In this document: in pieces, positions 61,701-64,000 of the stretch
Position numbering within the stretch: position 1 is the first letter of the stretch
Layout of the letters: each line of letters starts with the position of its first letter
Origin: JAAZKI01 sp012799905
GTDB taxonomy: Bacteria > Verrucomicrobiota > Lentisphaeria > Oligosphaerales > Oligosphaeraceae
Direction: 5' to 3'
NCBI GenBank assembly: GCA_050949415.1
Contig: JBMNFR010000015.1
Coordinates: 248,001-312,000 of the forward strand
Length of the DNA stretch: 64,000 bases
Translations under genes and position numbers: made by a program
The notes under the pieces: generated by a model
The model's input: only the letters and a program-made list of their open reading frames with translations
Told to the model about the DNA's origin: nothing
The model's database searches: none

Positions 61701-62965
61701 AGATCGCGCCTTCTCTCCAGCTGGCGCCGGAAATCCGGCATGGGGGTCAAATCGACTTGCCTGAGGCTGCTTTTGGTCGTCTCGCTGTTGCCTGCGGCCC
61801 ATTCGTAAAGCACTTTGGCCCGAGTGTCATCATCAGTCTCGAACACGAAAACGCTGCATTCGTCAGCGCCGGCGTCACGACCAATCAATTCCAGCATACC
61901 TTTAACAGCGACATCAAAATCACTCTCCACCGTGATTCGCTGCAAGCACAAATTGATGATGCGTTCATTTTTGACCATGTTATTGAGCAGTTCGATGATC
62001 GCCTCGCGTTCATCTTCCAATTCATGCTTTCTGGTCTCGTCCTGGCACAGGTCAAAAATGAACGTCCTGCCCGACTCCATCTGGAGGATGCCTTTGAACG
62101 TATTGAGCACCAGCCGTTTTCCGGTCGCTGTCGAGCAATATTCGATGAACGGCATGGTTTCCCCGGTGCTGAGCACCTCGAGGTCACGGGCTCTGAAGAC
62201 TTCGCTCATGCCGGGGAAAGCCTCGATTTCATAATCATTCTTGCCGATCACGTCCTCTGCCAGAACCCCGGTCAGCCGTTCCAATTCCTTGTTCCAGATC
62301 ACATACCGGAAGTCATTGGTAGCGTCTTTGACCATGATGCTGGCCGGCATATGCTCAAGGAGTTCCTGCAGAATGCCCTGCATCTCCTCGGTCTGCAGTT
62401 TGGCCTCCTCGGTCTTGGTGACGTCGCTGCAAACTCCGACCAGGAGTCGGCGGCCGTTGACGATCATCAGCGCCTTTGAATAGCGCACATAATGACGGAT
62501 TCCCTGGGAGTCGGTCAGGTCCCGCGTCCGATCCATCATGCCGCCGCGCGAAGCCAGTTCCTCGTCCTCCGCCTGCATCTCTTTCGCCAGGTCGCCCCAG
62601 ACTGCGTAGTTGTCCTTGCCCAACACCTCGCGCTGGCAGGCTTGCATCAAGTCGCGAAAGCGTTCATTGGCAAAAACATATCGGAAGCCATCGTTGACGT
62701 CCTTGGCGAACACTGCACTAGGGAGGTTGCCGAGCAGCTGACTTTTCCAGGCGTTCAGTTCATTCACGTCTTGCGACAGATAGTCGCGACGCCGGAAATG
62801 ACACAGCAGAAGAAAAAACAACGCCAGCTGAGGCAGCAAAATCAACCCTGCCTGGAGCAGAACCATGCGGCCGTTCGGGGCAAGTTTCCACAGAACAAAC
62901 CCGATGCCGCAGGCTTGCAGCAAAATAAGAATGGTGATGACTTTGTAGAAAATCCTGCGACGCAT
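58718..62965 (-). CDS. Hybrid sensor histidine kinase/response regulator with multiple PAS and GAF domains
   Basis: 1,415 residues from the ATG at 62965; an in-frame GTG 24 bp upstream is possible. There are two membrane helices (about 5-25 and 34-56), then two PAS domains (about 75-320), a GAF domain (about 340-500), two further PAS domains (about 510-750), a second GAF (about 765-915) and a fifth PAS (about 925-1040). The kinase core has MMSHELRTPLN (His1054), NLIGNAIKFTP, VSDTGIGID and GSGLGLAIS. The receiver domain has VVDD and the phospho-acceptor Asp1354 in ILTDMWMPG. No Hpt or DNA-binding partner is adjacent, so the target is unknown. Confidence 0.92.
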   Translation of the reverse strand: MRRRIFYKVITILILLQACGIGFVLWKLAPNGRMVLLQAGLILLPQLALFFLLLCHFRRRDYLSQDVNELNAWKSQLLGNLPSAVFAKDVNDGFRYVFANERFRDLMQACQREVLGKDNYAVWGDLAKEMQAEDEELASRGGMMDRTRDLTDSQGIRHYVRYSKALMIVNGRRLLVGVCSDVTKTEEAKLQTEEMQGILQELLEHMPASIMVKDATNDFRYVIWNKELERLTGVLAEDVIGKNDYEIEAFPGMSEVFRARDLEVLSTGETMPFIEYCSTATGKRLVLNTFKGILQMESGRTFIFDLCQDETRKHELEDEREAIIELLNNMVKNERIINLCLQRITVESDFDVAVKGMLELIGRDAGADECSVFVFETDDDTRAKVLYEWAAGNSETTKSSLRQVDLTPMPDFRRQLERRRDLVLPNVSRPPPAHADVARFYQEVGIKSALVAGVWLEGKLWGFLCMHYLKAVHSFTKSDIHTIHDAVNLFMLAHERNRQMNAIADSSYMHRQIFDTLNLSVAMIDFDYKITMANAFCLREMGKTQAELQGEKCFRLLCKRSAPPAECPLRQIAQDRQPRQTECVRDGQHLLVMAQPIFDRSGQVMSMLEISIDTTELYQQKQQLEVNNLLLNRAAEVAQMTYFKGDRSGRVTWLGGNEDMGISRKSSILLRDVVVEEDAASIVRACLELTEGQKTVVELVCRTEMTGPRRSMRLRMSSREQADGAFFGIMQDITAQVEAETLKNDLIQRLNNYIENERVLNNCLAQSVLEDDFDKNMDAILGIIAAQLHCERVFCGMFADGRPSFALQYEWKRSGLMGWRGWGLAELEKHFRQWLEEGGREIIKVVDTDSNDGLRSLLCAPIRLRGNTLGVLQFEYAGGREFTDVDESVIRSAARIISLIKEREMQRERLDASIQERQIIYNHIKIPLLLFDRHGALLNMNPAAADLCASLHDNTDGVLFSDLFRRLLPSGADEQLEEVIKANRTLSQDVQFGSHHYIMNVEPIIARSGEVNNIIASLVDVTALVESKRHLETAMKAAQAADRAKSYFLAMMSHELRTPLNSVIGFSELLQLGSLTEAERDDCLVSINTAGKALLNLISDILDLSKIEADQLTIKPIRTKVAGLINDVCVIFKHKAKEKKLDFSVNCPDNLPDVYLDNLRLRQVMLNLIGNAIKFTPTGSVEVEVSFNGDGVAEGVDGDDGELTVSVSDTGIGIDAAHVQKIFDPFVQEDDTRGNRAYDGSGLGLAISKRQVDKMGGTLEVDSQVGVGSCFRLVLRELHYAAPSSTPVVTTSEATVIEPTTEERRVLVVDDVEMNLRVMESMLKKLGAQAFCAKSGPDALEKLKDQAFDIILTDMWMPGMNGEELVRNIRRLPNGKDARIYAVTADVEAVDNFDLRLFDGILHKPLVMETLRQLL

Positions 62966-63992
62966 CTTGCTTTCCGCTCTTGAAGACACGACCTTCTGCC
63001 GTGCAGCCTATGTCTGCAACGGCCGCTTGACGCGGACATAAAGAAATCAAACCGTCTCATATGACAACGATTTGGGGAAAAAACGGCGTCAGGCCTCTTG
63101 CATGGCAGCCTATCCGGGCAGCCACGGCCAGCGCCGTAAACGGGCAAAGGATTACTATGTCGGTTCTTGAGCAGATTACAAGCTGGTTCCCTGGTGGGAA
63201 CGACAACAATCTCGCCAAAAAAGCATAAAATTCCAAATTAGGCTATGGACATTAGGCCACCCTGAACTACTACCGACCAACTTCTTGTTTTTTCGGAAAA
63301 GATTTTCTGCAAAACGGCGTTTATGTGTCACCCCTGGCGGGGCTCAAAATTATAATCCGTCCACCCAGGGCTGCGCTCGCCCTTGGCGGGCTTCGCTTAC
63401 CCTGGGCTTTTATGTTGTAGCCCTTCGGGCCACCAGTACGACATACGTCAACGTGGATTCTGCACTTCAAGCGCTCAATGCAAAACTTCGCACATTAACC
63501 AAAATTTCCGTATATTCCGCATGTTCAGTGGTTACAAAAAACAACCCTACAAAAAATCAGTGTTCATCTGTGTCCATCCGTGGTTAAAAAATAGGCTGTG
63601 GACGGCAGGCCACCCTAAGGGCGCTGTGACCATTGTCCACTAAGGCGCCTTACCCGGGGTGCCTAGCTCCGCTGCTTGCCGGAACAACGAATATCAAAGA
63701 CTGACTGAACATTTGCTTAGAAAGGAAAAATCGCCATTTGAGTTGACATCTTTAGAACTCAGCGTAAATTCAGCCGTTGACAACCGTTGGCTAGTCGTGC
63801 CATGATTTTTTTAGCAATGTCATAACGCACTACAAGCCAGTAGGTTGTCAGTTATTTTCAGCCTTTTTCTGCGGTGCTCTTTTTGTGTGGTCTGCTGGAA
63901 CCGAATAGGACAAACATTTGGAAAAACACTGTCATATTATTTGCATAAAGTTTTTACTTTGAAAGAGAAAATACTTAAAAGGGCCAAACATC
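62966..63992. repeat. Right-end intergenic region with reversed repeat modules
   Basis: No complete gene is seen. 63265-63310 is a reversed copy of the AACAAGAAGTTGG module. 63325-63440 is the CCCAGGGCT element also found in 16385-16690. 63555-63700 contains, in reverse, the AACCACGGATGGACACAG module and a GTCCACTAAGGCGCC end of the GTGGAC element. The DNA after 63700 is AT-rich and unrelated to the repeats. Confidence 0.7.
63743..63770 (+). promoter_or_regulatory. Candidate promoter near the right edge
   Basis: TTGACA (63743-63748) and TAAATT (63765-63770) are separated by 16 bp. It could serve a gene starting at about 63993, where AAAAGGG precedes an ATG followed by AAAAA; only the first codons (MKK) are inside the window, so that gene is not called. 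Confidence 0.4.
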
Positions 63993-64000
63993 ATGAAAAA

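Noticed and set aside
63993..64000. Start of a gene at the right edge (ATG AAA AA).
   Set aside because: Only two to three codons are visible; it is mentioned with the candidate promoter but not called.

Overview
The window looks like a chromosomal segment of a Lentisphaerota (Victivallis-like, PVC superphylum) bacterium. The main reason is four tandem genes for H-X9-DG prepilin-like proteins whose FTLIELL signal is preceded by Arg instead of Gly. Further support comes from an atypical PilMNOP-like type II secretion operon, several Gfo/Idh oxidoreductases and sugar-phosphate isomerase-type TIM barrels, and GC-rich genes separated by AT-richer dispersed intergenic repeats. There is no rRNA, so this placement is an inference.

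Layout. 1-9467: sugar-related housekeeping. This holds a DeoR-family regulator (cut by the left edge) divergent from a beta-propeller glycosidase-like gene, an unusual HD-hydrolase/CoaD fusion, a two-domain alpha/beta hydrolase, two Gfo/Idh oxidoreductases and RNase D. 9748-16258: a rightward gene string of SWIM/SNF2 helicase, sialidase-like protein, RlmD-type RNA methyltransferase and TIM-barrel isomerase. 16863-23222: a coiled-coil membrane protein, a COG2426 membrane protein, a HAD phosphatase, a secreted C10 cysteine peptidase and a second TIM-barrel isomerase. 23712-33476: a leftward type II secretion operon (gspI-J-K-L-M-C-D-E) without gspF or gspG.

33604-48351: a type I-C CRISPR-Cas locus (cas3-cas5c-cas8c-cas7c-cas4-cas1-cas2) followed by a very long array. 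I counted 85 repeats and 84 spacers. The locus lies between two copies of a roughly 65-bp sequence that contains the terminator of the adjacent tRNA-Leu(GAG), which suggests an inserted island. The two spacers nearest the leader are only 20 and 19 nt, against 32-36 nt elsewhere. Two pairs of spacers are near-duplicates whose differences look like coding divergence of the targeted genes.

48349-64000: tRNA-Leu, tRNA-Gln, a membrane-anchored NUC1 nuclease, rpmA, an AlbA_2-domain protein, 6-phosphofructokinase, a NUDIX hydrolase, a hotdog thioesterase, the four prepilin-like genes and a 1,415-residue hybrid histidine kinase.

The intergenic regions carry a modular set of dispersed repeats: GTGGAC blocks, 7-bp-period microsatellites, CAAGCTAAAGCTTG hairpins, a CCGGCACT palindrome and a CCCAGGGCT-rich element. 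They recur in different combinations and orientations. The secretion operon, the secreted peptidase and the prepilin-like proteins probably belong to one extracellular or surface programme. The CRISPR locus is the main accessory system.
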